A DNA stretch of 64,000 bases from assembly GCA_032358165.1 (NCBI GenBank), contig JAALGY010000057.1, positions 2,604,001 through 2,668,000 on the forward strand. The letters are read 5' to 3'. Both the position numbers and the translations under genes were made by a program. Below the pieces are notes generated by a model. The model ran no database searches and was not told the DNA's origin. It saw nothing but the letters and a program-made list of their open reading frames with translations. Origin of the DNA: Diplosphaera chodatii. Lineage: Eukaryota > Chlorophyta > Trebouxiophyceae > Prasiolales > Stichococcaceae. This document shows, one piece after another, positions 23,186 through 34,484 of this stretch. Every line of letters starts with the position of its first letter. The first letter of the stretch is position 1.

Positions 23186-23957
23186 ATGCACTGGGCAGTG
23201 CTAGTGCTGCCACCAGTGCTAACCGTGGTGGTCGTGGCGGGCGTCGCATTCTACCAGCAGATGCAGCTGCGCGAGCAGGAGCAGCAGTACTGGGCGCCAT
23301 TCCGGCAGGCAGTGCCCGCCTCAGCTCCTGCCCATCCCAGGTGCTGCGCAGAAGGGGTGTCATGGAGTGCAAGCAAACCATGACGTATGATCACCGCGTC
23401 ACAGGATGTGCTAGCATTTCAGACTGACACCACCTTCAGGAGCTGTGCATGCCATGCATGCGCACATCTGTCTAGTCAGCATAATGCAATCACATCATGT
23501 GTGGAGCATGCAAGCTGTGCAGGCTGATCGAGCAGCTGCTGGCTTCGGTGGAGGCCAAGCTGCGGCACCTTCGTGGCCTGCCACCAGGCCCAGACCGCAG
23601 GTGCGTGCCACATCACGTGCCAACTGGCCTGTCGATGGTGCATCGTGAGGCTAATGTGCGGACTTTGGGCATGCTCAGAACACGCAGACAGGCACAAGGC
23701 AACCTGTGGGGCTAGGGTCCAGCCTCTCAACGTGATGCAATGAGGTGCTGTTGCCCTGTCATACACTATTCATGACTTGGTCTTCTGAACCCCGCAGCCG
23801 GCGAGTGCGGCTCCTTCGGGCAGAGTATCACCCGGACAGGTACGTGGAGCTGGGGCCAGCGATGGCGGGCGTGGTGGGGGAGGTGTCGGCAGTCGTCAAC
23901 ACGCGCACCGAGCCATTAATGGATGAGGACCGTCAGCATCAATGGGCGGGAATTTGA
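23186..23957 (+). CDS. Small N-terminally membrane-anchored J-like protein
   Basis: Three exons (23186-23340, 23523-23600, 23798-23957) join in phase to 130 residues. Residues 1-22 form one hydrophobic segment (MHWAVLVLPPVLTVVVVAGV), a likely signal anchor. A short helical region follows (EQLLASVEAKLRHL). The last exon reads RRVRLLRAEYHPDRYVELGP, with an HPD tripeptide after a basic helix and then a helix ending in EPLMDED, which resembles helix II, the HPD loop and helix III of a DnaJ domain. Helix I is not recognisable, so this would be a degenerate or truncated J domain. J proteins recruit Hsp70; here the function is open. Gene structure is well supported by phase; the J-like assignment is tentative. 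Confidence 0.55.
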
Positions 23958-24658
23958 TGCAAACATCGACAACAAGACATGTACAAACACCGGAACGTCC
24001 GCAGGCCTCCGCGCTGCAATGTGGTCCTGTAGCCTCGCTTGACAGCAGCTGCGAGCGCACAGTACTTTTTCTGGACTGAAGGTTGCAGCGGGCACAAGCA
24101 TGTACCAAACAGACAAATTTTCCTTGTGTATGGTATCCTTGCAGCTTCAGATATGCAGCCTGGTCTGGCGCAGCAGGGTGCAGGCAGTGAACGTTGCTGC
24201 AGAGATCGCATGTCCTGTATAGTCTCTGTGCGACGACTGTGTAGGATTTGCAGCTGTCGGTCAGGTGTTTCGCCCTGCAGTGCAAAGGCTGTCTTTGATT
24301 TCGTATCTGCACTAACACCAGGCAACATCGTCTGGAAAGCGGAATGGAAGCACGATGTGATCAGAAATGAAACCAGCTGGCACATGCAGGGTCACAAGAG
24401 TTGTCAACTGCCACAGTGGCTGCTGAAACACAAGGAGCAGCCTTGGGCATCAGCGCATCGGTTTGTCAAGCTCTGGGCACAGGCCAGCACGATAGGCTGT
24501 AGAGTAGTCAAGCCCCAAAGACGCATCAACGAGCAACTGTACACCCAGCAGTGAGTCCCGCTGTCCACCTCCAGCATGCGCAAAGGCAGCCGCCATCATG
24601 GGAATGCATCCTGGCTGATGCTGCCGGCCATGCACATGTGGTGGAATCTTCGCTCCAT
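23958..24658. other. Convergent intergenic region
   Basis: About 700 bases between two genes that end towards each other. No coding homology was recognised; it probably holds long 3' untranslated regions. Confidence 0.4.
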
Positions 24659-27600
24659 TCAGATGTCCACATCCACTTGGCCTGCAGCAGCGCCCAGTGC
24701 ACTTAGCGTAAAGGATGTAGTATGGCGGAAGTGCATTCACGATGGCAACCCACATGAGCCGATGCATGATGATGTCATACCGTGGATCTCTGCCACGCCA
24801 TTGCACAGGCTCAGGCTGTCGCAGTAGGCCGGGTACTTCAGCAACACAAACCAGGCGCCCTGCCATACAAATGCCAACTTCACCAATCAGATGATATTCC
24901 CACTGTCAGGAGAGATCGTTGCAGCAGAGATGATGATCTGTCATGAGCCAATGAAACGAACTCTAAAAGCAGCGCCGAGGTATAGGCACGATGTTAGATG
25001 CTGCAGCAGCACACCTGCAGGGGCGTGAGGATGCGACGGAACACGAGGTAGTCCAGCTCACTTGCCAGGCGCTGCTCCTCGCTGCAGCATGCACATTATC
25101 GGTGTCAGCGCTGCAGGACCTGCAGGTGCTAGCATCGCAGATACACACAACGGCAGTGCGATGATGCACCGTCTGAACTCCAAGTGCCAGGCTGCCCTGC
25201 ACGATGGGCCTGGTCAAAGCAGTGCAGCACAGATTGCACCTGAGGTTGTCTTTCAGCTTCTTCATGACGTCCTTCTGGCGGGAGGCATGCTTGGAGCGGT
25301 GGAACATGGATGGCAGCCAGCTCTTGGTGCGCTCCACGCTCATGCTGGGGGCGCTGCCGCCCCGCTCTTGTGGCAGCTGGAAGCAGATGACAAAACCAGC
25401 TCAGGGTGGGCAGTTTCACAGACAATCAACATGGACGGCAGCCAGCTCTTGGTGCGCTCCACGCTCATGCTGGGTGCGCTGCCGCCCCGCTCTTGCGGCA
25501 GCTGGAAGCGGATGGGACAAACAGCTCAGGGCGGGCAGCTTCACAGACAATCAACACTGTGCGAGTCGACAGCACGCAGGGCTGCTTGCTGGGCTTGTGT
25601 CAGAAGGACCAGGGTGGACGCCAGAGCGCAGGGTGCCCACCAGCACGGAGATGGCCTCGAGGTTGACTTGGCGGCGGTCCTCGTAGATGCGGTGCAGCCT
25701 GCGCAGGTGCTCTCGCCGCACATCCAGCAGCTTTTGGGCCTGTGCAGGAGTAGCCAAGAGGTCAGGGAGCAGCCAGGCAGCCGGGTGAGCATGTGTGACA
25801 AACTAACATTGTTAACTTGATCAGGGTCAGGGCTGGTGCCTAACGAACAGGTAGACGCCTTGGAGGTGCCCTTCAATTGCAAATTTGCGAGATGGTGCAG
25901 CATCAAGGTACCTGCTCAGCCGTGAAGCGCATTGAACGTGCAGCCTCCGCCCAGCGGCGGTTAGTGTCATGCCGCCCACTTGATCTGCAGACGGCGGGTC
26001 GGATGCTCAGGAGCTGACGATCCCTGCATCTCTGATGAGTAGAGACTTGCGCACAGGCTTGCGTACATTTCTGCTGCGTGCACAGCGAGTAGGCGCTGCG
26101 GGTGCGCCCCCGCCAGACCTCGCTCATCACCACTTCTCCTCCATGCTCAGGCCGAGTGCGGCCTGCTCACTCAGGCCACACTCGGCCAATGCGACCATTA
26201 TAGCACCAGTCGACCCGCGCCAGACTCGCCGCACCTCTCCACCGACGCGGACACCAGCCCCGCGGCGGTGCCGCCCTCCATGCGCAGCGCCCGGCTGTGG
26301 ATGTTGTTGACCGTCTCCACCAGCTCCCCGAGCCGCGCCAGCTGCGCCTCGGGCGCGGTGACCCCGTTGATGTCCGCGCCATCCCGGTTCTCTAGATTTT
26401 GCTTCTGCACGATGTCCCGCAGCTCCCGCACCTGCAGCCCAGCGCCACCACCGTACAGCAGTCCGTCGGGCACAAAATGCCAGCATGGCTGGCTGCGCTC
26501 CAGCACCAGCTCGGACTGTGAGTGATGCTGTAGGTCCGATACTAGGAGGGAAGCAACAACTGCCGTGCATGCACGGGAGGCTGGGCTGCTTGGAGACGAT
26601 GCGCCGGTGCACAAAGCTGTCGGGATGCTAGGTTCTGAGGGCGCAGCCAGCCTCGGGCAGTTTTGCAGGCGGGTCCGCGTCTCGTATGCCCTGCGGGCCT
26701 TGCATCGACAGGAGCAAGGGAGCACGTGGCGCCGGGCGCACCGTGGCCTCGTAGGTGGTGGTGAGCTCCTGCAGCTCCTGCTGCGTGGTGGGCCCCTCCT
26801 CCGTCTTGGGCATCTCCAGCACCCGCCCGCTGTTCGTCTTCATATACGCCGGCTGCGCGGCCTGCCGGACAGGAGCAGGGCACATGTGAGCAACGGCCCG
26901 CGTGCAGGCTTGCCACATCGCACGTGGCGCCCAATGCCCCTCGAGGCCTTGGACCATCAGTGGGCGAATGACTGTGGAGGCGCAGGTTACACATACTCTG
27001 ACGATGTACTCGAGTATTAGGGTGGTGACCACATTGGAAGCACCCACACAGTAGCTTGGCGCAAATCTGCCATATGCTGCCACGTGGCGTCATCCACAAG
27101 AGACGCAAGGTAACTCCCATGGCACATGATGCACGACTGTGTATTGGCATGAAGCCTGATAGGCCGCATGTGCGGCTCATCAAGCACATCACGCGAACCA
27201 ATGCATATTGGCATGAAGCTTAGAAGGCCGAATGTGCGGCTCATCAGACGCACCACGCGTACCAATGCACAGGCGCCAAGGCAGCTGAACCTACACATTG
27301 GTCTGGTGAGTGCACATCAGGAGCAGCTCTGCGGTTGGGTCACACTCATGAACACACCACCCGCTCTAAACCCTACAGCATCACCTGCTCGCATAGCAGC
27401 CGCTCCAGCTCCTCCTCCCATATTTACAGTAGTTGGTATTACGTTTGCTTACCCGTTTAACTTTAATTTGGAACACATCAAGGGCTACTTGATCTGGCCA
27501 TGTCACGTGGACCCCACGCCCAAATGTGAATGGCACCTGCTCCCGCAGCAGGCGCTCCAGCTCCTCCTCCCGCGCCCGCAGCTATATATATATGTCCTGA

Positions 27601-30496
27601 TCAAGGCAAATTCACGGAAACCCAACATTCCACAAACTGAATAGGCACCTGCTCGCGCAGCAGCCGCTCCAGCTCCTCCTCCCGCGCCCGCAGCTGCCCC
27701 ACCAGCGCCAGGTTCTTGTCCTGCAGCTCCGTGTTCTCCGAGCGCACCCCCCGCATCGCCTCCAGCTGCGTCGTCAGCGCCGCCACCGTGTGCTCCAGCT
27801 CCGACGCCTTCTGCTTCTTGCGCTCCCTGGGCAGACGCATGTCTGGCTGTTCAAATCGCCCAAGCAGTGTTTCACACAGCACTTCCTGCCTCCTCAACTG
27901 CAGAGGAGCATAGTGCTGACAGCCCCCTGCTATGTCAGCTCCCTGCTCTGTCAGTCAACAGGAACAACTCCTTTGAGGATGGCACGAGGCGAGAGGGTTC
28001 CGTAGAGGGCAAGCCGCACCTGTAGCGCTGCTGCGCCTGCTTGTTCAGCATCTGCTGGCGCAGCGTGCGGTGCCGGCGGTTCTTGGTCATCGGCTCCCCA
28101 TCGGCGCCATCCATGTCATCGCCATCATACTCCCCCTGCATACCAGTACTAGAATGTTTGGGATTTGCGTCCGGAGATGTAAAACACAGAGCGGGGCATG
28201 CAGATCGTGCAGGGGTGCAGGTAGAGCAGAATGTGAGATCTGCAGACCAGCATGGTCAGCAAGCCTAAGGTGTGCACATGTGGCACGCAGGGCGTGCCTG
28301 GTATTGATCAGGCAGCTCATCGCTGCCGCCGCTGCCGGCTGCCTGCCCGCTGGGGGAGTTGCTCTGCCCTGCAGCACAGTGCCAATGCAGCATCAGCAAA
28401 CGCCAACACTGCAGCGCGTCAAACATGTGCTGGCTCCTGCTCAGCAGGTGCGATGCCATCTGCCAACCCGGAATACAACAGCACAGCCGCACAGTTTTAG
28501 TGCGCAGTGGGCTGTTCGGTGCAGCACCTGCAAGGCGGTCATAGGTGCCAGCATTGTTGGTGCGGCGCGCAGCAGGTGGCGGCATGCCGCCATAGGCAGC
28601 AGCAGTTGGTGTGCCATTTCCCCGCTGCTCCTGCTGCCGGCAATGCATGCTCATCAGAAGTCCACTATGTGCCCAAAGCTGAATAGCTGATCTCCTGAGC
28701 ATGTAACCTGCCGATCGGCAATTGGCGGCAGTTCGACAGGTTCTGGGAACATGAGCACGAGGAGAGCACTCACCAGTCCAAATTGCACGGGGTCCGGCGG
28801 GGTGTTGCCAGCTACCACAATGGGATGGTTTGCCATTCGGCCGGCGTTGCCGGTGGTGCCGCCGCCGAAATCTTGCTGCAGCGGTGCGCCTGAGAGCACC
28901 AGGTTCGGAGGCTGCTGCTGCTGCTGGCCAGCAACCACCAGCTGCATGTGCGCGCTCACACAACATTAGCAGGGCTCACAACTCTGATGCGCGAGGACGG
29001 GCTTGTGCCATTGCAAACATCTGTTGACAGGCAGCAAGTGTAAAAACCAGTGCAGGTGCTCAGGCTGCGGCAGTTGTGCGTTGGCAGCACCTGAGGGAGG
29101 GACTGGTCGCCGCCAGCAAAGCCTGAGGGCACGTTCGATCCGCCCACTGGCTGCGAGAAGCCCTGCGGCACAAAAGCGCCAGCCTCATGTGCATATGCTG
29201 CCAAACCCTTTCATGTCCACATGCACGCCCTGACCACATCCTGTCGACTGACGGTGTGCAGTCTGGCAGTTAGGATGCCATGACATGAGGCCCTGAACCT
29301 CGCACAACGCTCTTGTAAAAGAGCCAGCAGATGCTATTGGTGTGTTGGCTTCGGAGCCGGGAGCTGATGCAGTATCTCAATGCAGGAGCGATGCCCTGAT
29401 GTGTGCTTCCAGCTAGGTTGCCACATCCTCAAATGTCGACCCGTGGAGCAGAGACTAAGCAGGACACACAGCACGCACCGGCTGGAAGCCCTGCGACACG
29501 CCGCCGCCAAAGGCAGAGCCTGCAGACACAGCTCGCAGGTCTCCTCCGCCTGGATTGCCGCCACCGCCAAAGTCGAGCCCAGCCGCATTGCCCATGTCGT
29601 ACCCTGCCGCCGGCCGACCATACTGCTGCAGCATGGATGAGATCGCCTGCAACACGATGGCATGTGCTCAGCTCGCCTGCTGGACGATCGTCCAGGTGCT
29701 TCGGCCCAGCCACCTGGATCGGCCGCATCAGCACTTGCTTGCAAGTCGTGGCACTCAAAGTCATGCACCTGCTGCTGCTGCTCGGCGTAGTTAGCGGGTG
29801 CGCTGCCAGCACGCAGCCCGGAGTTGACATCGCTGCCTGGCATGCCCGCAGCGAAGTTCGGGCGACCCTGAAGGGGTGGGAAGGCGGCATCATCGTGGCA
29901 TGTGTTTCCCTATCAATGCGTGCTGTGTCCATCCAGCATCACTCGACCGTAAGCAACTCCGGCCAGGTGTTTGCAGCGTGCCACATCTTCAGGGGATGGC
30001 ACATGCTGTGCACCGTGAAGTCGCCGTCGCCAGACGGGTACATCTGTGAGCTGCCGCCGCTGCCCGCGACGCCGGCGCTGTAGGCGCCGCTGCCGTAGGG
30101 GTCGGACGTGAGCCCCGTGGGCGTGGGTCCACGCTGCATCTGCTGCTGCTGCTGCTGCGCCTGCAGCTGCTGGTGGCGAGTCAGGCTCGTCTCGTGGTGC
30201 AGCCCCCCACCCATCTGCGGATCCCTCGGCTGGCCGCCCTGCTGCGGCAATGCAACATGCACGCAGTAACAAAGCACGCCCGTTCGACTGCCGTGCATGT
30301 ACAGCTGTTTCATGATGACTTCTGACAGTCAGGGGGTATGCAAGTGGCAGCAGTCACGCACGGTGTCCACATTCATGTCGGTGAGCTGCGACATGTAATT
30401 CTGCAGGAAGTCGTCGTCCACGGGGATGAGCTCGTCGAAGGGAGAATTGGGGTCCAGGACCAGCTGCAGCAGGAGGAGAGACAACTCTGAGGGCAT
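24659..30496 (-). CDS. Glutamine/glycine-rich bZIP transcription factor
   Basis: A long gene of about 18-19 exons. Well-phased exons are 30362-30496 (ATG 30496), 30014-30241, 29769-29867, 29479-29646, 29091-29162, 28774-28941, 28528-28624, 28298-28368, 28020-28135, 27649-27826, 26742-26861, 26235-26515, 25912-25984, one ending at 25739, 25240-25376, 25015-25081, 24781-24859 and 24659-24681 (stop). The N-terminal 360 residues are low-complexity with Gln runs and an acidic start (SPFDELIPVDDDFLQNYM), typical of activation domains. The basic region NKQAQQRYRERKKQKASELE has the N-x7-R core of bZIP proteins and leads into heptads (HTVAALTTQLEAM...LQDKNLALVGQL). The C-terminal half (QAQKLLDVRREHLRRLHRIY; LASELDYLVFRRILTPLQ) is helical and of unknown function. 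The exon 28298 donor is GC. Borders around 26134-26235 and 25427-25650 are uncertain. Confidence 0.85.
25312..25560 (-). repeat. 125-bp tandem duplication including a bZIP-gene exon
   Basis: The block starting ggcagccagctcttggtgcg at 25312 is repeated from 25437, about 95 per cent identical by eye, up to acaatcaaca. Each copy carries an acceptor and the coding start LPQERGGSAPSMSVERTKSW (minus strand). The right copy (exon start 25501) can splice in phase 0, so it may be a second, optional exon. Confidence 0.9.
27142..27269 (+). repeat. 64-bp intronic tandem repeat
   Basis: Two diverged copies of a 64-base unit start with tattggcatgaagc at 27142 and 27206 and end accaatgca. They lie inside an intron of the bZIP gene. 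Confidence 0.85.
27382..27700 (-). repeat. Three copies of the 3' end and donor of the zipper exon
   Basis: The genuine end of exon 27649-27826, coding for AREEELERLLREQ followed by gtgcc, has additional copies at about 27534-27583 and 27382-27420. Each extra copy keeps the coding stretch and the gtg donor. The furthest copy carries changes (catagcag). Confidence 0.88.
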
Positions 30497-31938
30497 GTGC
30501 TGGGTGCACAGCGGCAGGGGTGGCAAAATCGTTGACAGCCTCTGGCCACGACAGGCAACGCCGGACCGCCTTCAAGCTGCGTCGGTAGCACATGTGCGTG
30601 TGGGCCAGACGGGTGAAGGCTGGCAGGCAGGTAGCAGGAACTGGCAAAGATAGGATGGCAGGACACCCCGGGACGACTGAGCACGCGGAACTGATCAGGC
30701 GTGCCGGTGCACGACGTTGATGCCTCACGGTTGCATCGCATCATCAAGGCGCTCGTGTACAGGTTTGCTACGCTGTGGTCTGACTGACGTCCGCAAGGCG
30801 TTGCAAGGCTGCTGCTTCGGAAGCCCACGTGCGCGGCCGAGATCACCGGCGCGGCGAATCAGTCCACAAAGCAGCCCTAGCAGTCTTTCCGGAAGCACTT
30901 ATGCCCGGCAATGCGGGCTTGCAGGCGTGCGGCGGCCTCAATGGCTTGCTCTTGGGCCACTGCAAGCTTCCCAGCGGAAAGCACCCACGCACGACCGGCG
31001 TAGCCCGCTGGAAGCCCCTGAAGGCTGCCGACAAAGGCTACGAGGCCATGCGAAGCACGATCTGCGGCGTTACACCTGATCGCCAGCTGGAAAGTGCCGG
31101 CTTCCGAAGGGGCTTGCTGTGCAGAACCAGAGCTGCAGGAGCCAGGGCACGGGGCCACAAGTCTGGGCTCGAACCTTGTCAAAAGTGCCGCTCTCCTTGT
31201 GGTGCAGCGGCGGCCGGCCGTCCATCACGGGACGGCAGCAGGCGCCAGGTTGCTTGCGGGGCCTGAGGAGGCCTCTTCAAACCTGCTGCTAGGCCCCCTT
31301 GCTGTCACCACGGAGTACAGCCGCGGGTGAGGCCCAGCTTTCTGTCTCACTGCGCCACAGCGACGCCAGGGAGCTCGCACCGGTGACAGGGGCTGAGCAA
31401 AGAAGCTGCTGACCTAGCACAATAGTAATCCGAAGTGGTAGCAGCACTCTGATCCACCGGAAGAAGCTCGCTCGAGGACACTTTGGGGGCGGACAGCCAA
31501 CGATGGCCACTTTGTTGCCACCTGCCGAGGTTCAGGTGACAAGTGTGATGGCCCGCTGCGCGCACTGCCTGGAGCGGCACCGAAACCCTGGGGTGCCGTC
31601 AACCCTGAGATGACGTGCTGGGGCATGTTATTGCCAGCCCTTGGGTGATTACTAGCTTTTGATGCTTGCTGTGGGCTTGCGGGTGACCAGGCCCGAGTTG
31701 CTTTGGTGGGCTTGCAGCTCCGTGTGTCTGTGGATCGTGGACCTACCCAGCCACGTGCATGTCCAAACATGGGCCCATACTTGCCCATGCGCGGAGTACT
31801 GTAGCATGGATGCGAGCTGCAGCGTGTGACCTCTGTCGAGTCACAGGTAAGGCTTGATGGTTACAATGGTAGCGACACAGAGCGTCGCGTCAGGCAAATG
31901 ACCAGCCAATGGGCAACAGATTACAAAGAGAAATGCCC
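30497..31938. other. Intergenic region, no gene recognised
   Basis: About 1.4 kb upstream of the bZIP gene. A 145-codon open frame on the plus strand (30829-31266) has an unremarkable basic composition and no known domain. This could also hold untranslated first exons of the bZIP gene. Confidence 0.35.
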
Positions 31939-33566
31939 CTAGAACATGCCCGACATCTGCGCCTTGGCCAGCTGGCCCAGCACGGATGGCGGGATGTTGG
32001 TGCCCGTCACCTGCGTGGCAGACAGCTCAGCGTGCGTGAGAAGAGGGCTGGTGCAGGCAGCAGCATGTGCAGGTCTGCTTGGTTGATGACGCAGAAAGCC
32101 GACGGTGACGCCCGTCACCTGGTGCGCCAGCGAGGACAGCATGTTGGTCTGCTGATCGTCGCCGTTGTAGTCCTGGCCGGTCTGCTTCTTGAACGCACTG
32201 AGCAGGCCGCCCATCTGCGCGTGGCACGGAACGCTGTTAGGCGTCAACATACGTGCACCGACCGACGCTCTCGAGCCTTCTCACGCAGCGACAAGCACTC
32301 TCACACAGCGACAAGCACCAGCAGTGCATACACGCACCGCACTGCTGGCCTGCTGCGGGCCGCCCATCCTGCAACAACGAGCCACAGGCTTGCTTGCCTG
32401 GCAGTCAGCTCGCACGCATTTCGACACTGCAAGTGAGCCGCCACACAGCATGGCAAAGTCCAGGTGCGACATGCGCAGCGTGTTCGAGGGATTGCAGAGG
32501 GGCGGGGTCTCGCGTGCGGAACAGCGCCAGTGCACTACTCACGACTGCACGACATGGTCGGGGTTGTTGGAGTCCATGTTCGGGTCCTGCTTGACCTTCG
32601 AGAACGCGCCGGCCAGGCCCTTCAGGTCGCCCATCTGGACGCCATCCATCAGGTTGATGCCTGGACAAGCGACAGCAACGCATTAGTGGGTCTCAGCTTC
32701 AAGAGTTGCGGAAGGCAACACCATCAGCGCAATAGGTACAGCCCACGGGCCTGCAAACTGGAAGCAGCTGAAGAACAAGTGCGACTGCATCGATTACAGC
32801 TGCCTATGCAGTCATGTACATTGTATGCCTCAATTGTGTGTTGCATGTACATTGTGAGCAAGGGGCGCACCCGAGCCGCCCTTGCCCATGAGGCCCATGA
32901 CGTCAGAGGCCTGGATGCCATCCGAGAAGTTGACACGGCCCTGTCCGCCTGCAAATGGCAATACAACGACGCGTCGGTCGCACAGGCAAAGCGCTCGGGT
33001 CATGAGACCAGCGGCTGCTAGTTGTCACAGTACGGCACTCAGGTGTACAGGGTTGTGAGGTGTGCCTCGTCATACCCTGCTGCGGCATGCCGCCACCCAT
33101 GCCGCCGCCCATGCCGCCCATCATGCCACCCATGCCGCCCTGCTGCGGGTTGAAGCCACCCTGCTGCTGCATGTCACCGCCCATGCCGCCGCCCATCATG
33201 CCGCCCATGCCGCCCTGCTGCGGGGCATACCCGCCGCCCTGCTGGCCGTACTCGCCACCCTGCTGTCCGTATCCGCCGCCCTGCTGGCCGTACTCGCCAC
33301 CCTGCTGCTGGTCACCCTGCAGTGGCGAGGACGGGCAGTGACAACTTGCCCTGGGCGCAGGAGGTTGAGGTACTTCGCATGTACACGGGCAGCCGTGAGC
33401 ACCTTGTTCATGTACTTCTCCGCCTGGTCCTTGATGAACTGCACAGCAGGTTGCATCGTGTCAACCACCCTGCTGGAACAACAGTGATCGACGCAGGCAG
33501 CAAGCGGCCTGCTTTCCAGGCACACTACTCATCGAACGCAGACATGCAGTACACACTCACATCCAT
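31939..33566 (-). CDS. Gly/Gln/Met-rich protein, unknown function
   Basis: Seven exons: 33561-33566 (six bases, ATG 33566), 33403-33438, 33076-33316, 32871-32948, 32543-32660, about 32119-32214 and 31939-32010 (stop TAG). The protein starts MDFIKDQAEKYMNK. An 80-residue low-complexity block then repeats GGEYGQQGGGYGQQ and GGMGGMMGG, and a more ordered C-terminal region follows (RVNFSDGIQASDVMGLMGKG, GINLMDGVQMGDLKGLAGAF, LLSAFKKQTGQDYNGDD, TNIPPSVLGQLAKAQMSGMF). The short charged N-terminus plus Gly-rich linker plus small helical tail loosely recalls fungal beta-flanking proteins, but I do not claim homology. The two SDGIQASDVMGL / MDGVQMGDLKGL segments look like internal repeats. Phase-sixth exon acceptor is ambiguous (32214 or about 32240). 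Confidence 0.65.
32279..32319 (+). repeat. 20-bp tandem repeat in an intron
   Basis: The unit tctcac(g/a)cagcgacaagcac is present twice in direct succession within an intron of the Gly/Gln/Met-rich gene. Confidence 0.75.
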
Positions 33567-34484
33567 GACGCCTGACGTGCGTCTTTGGCTGAGTCTTCTC
33601 TGATTGCCTGCGCGCAACAGACACCGAGGCTCAGATCATGGCTGCCAGCATATCTGCCGTGGAGAGCAGCTTTTGACGTTTCTCCATATGGCGCCGCAGC
33701 GCACAGGGTCAAGACAACGCACCTTAGGAGATTCGAAGCTGCTTGACGATCGAAGTCGCTGGTAAGTGTTGCGCGAGTGCAGAATGACTTCGCGATCCCC
33801 AGGGTATGGTGGCTTCGGTGCTGCTTCCCGTGCGTCTGCGGCAGCTGCAGATCATTTAGCAGGATCTGATATCCTGCCTGAAGCTGCACGCATTCGCTGT
33901 TGATTACAAGATAACACAGAACGACTTTTACACACAGCGTGCCATGCAGCACTCAACATGCAAGCAGTTTGCACAGCATTGCTTGTGCGTAAACTGACAG
34001 CTGTCTCGAGGATGTCGCATGTGCAGCTGAGCTGTGGGCGGCAGCTTGTACAGGCGAGGTGCGTTTCAACACCATCAGGATCATATACATCAGCTGACAG
34101 GCGTGGGCACGCCGCAGCGTATCAGATCACAATCAATGCTGCACATCTTACACGACGACGGCGGCGGAAGCAGAGCAGATGCACAGCAGGTCAGGGGACC
34201 TGATACGTGTCGGACTGTTCGTAAGCAAATCCACGTGAGTGATAGCCAGCATGGTTTCATCGTATGGGTGGGCAACAGTCGCAGCCCTCCTTTGTCTTGA
34301 TGAGCAGGGACAGTAGCGGGTTCTGACCCGCCGCCCTACAGGCAGCTCAGCGTGCCAGTGTACAGCCTCAGCACGCAGCCAGCAGGTAGCGAAGGACAGT
34401 GCGATGCTGCTGAGTACGGCAGACATCGTGCTGATCGATGTGACAGTGTGCGGTGCACTGACCATCCTTACTGGTGCTCATCAG
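33567..34484. other. Divergent intergenic region with unresolved 5' exon of the flavin reductase gene
   Basis: About 0.9 kb between divergent genes. A possible coding segment at 34342-34385 (QLSVPVYSLST) fits a flavin reductase N-terminus but its frame does not match the acceptor at 34485. Otherwise nothing was recognised. Confidence 0.35.

Noticed and set aside
27364..27378. ctaaaccctac, similar to the plant telomere unit CCCTAAA
   Set aside because: A single partial unit inside an intron, so it is not a telomeric or interstitial repeat array.
31150..31180. gggctcgaacc, which resembles the reverse complement of a tRNA T-arm
   Set aside because: No matching stem, anticodon arm or acceptor stem could be formed around it on either strand.
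33060..33341. Proline/cysteine-rich plus-strand frame that looks like a cell-wall protein
   Set aside because: It is the antisense of the Gly/Met/Gln-rich exon of the minus-strand gene, whose exon borders and phase are consistent.
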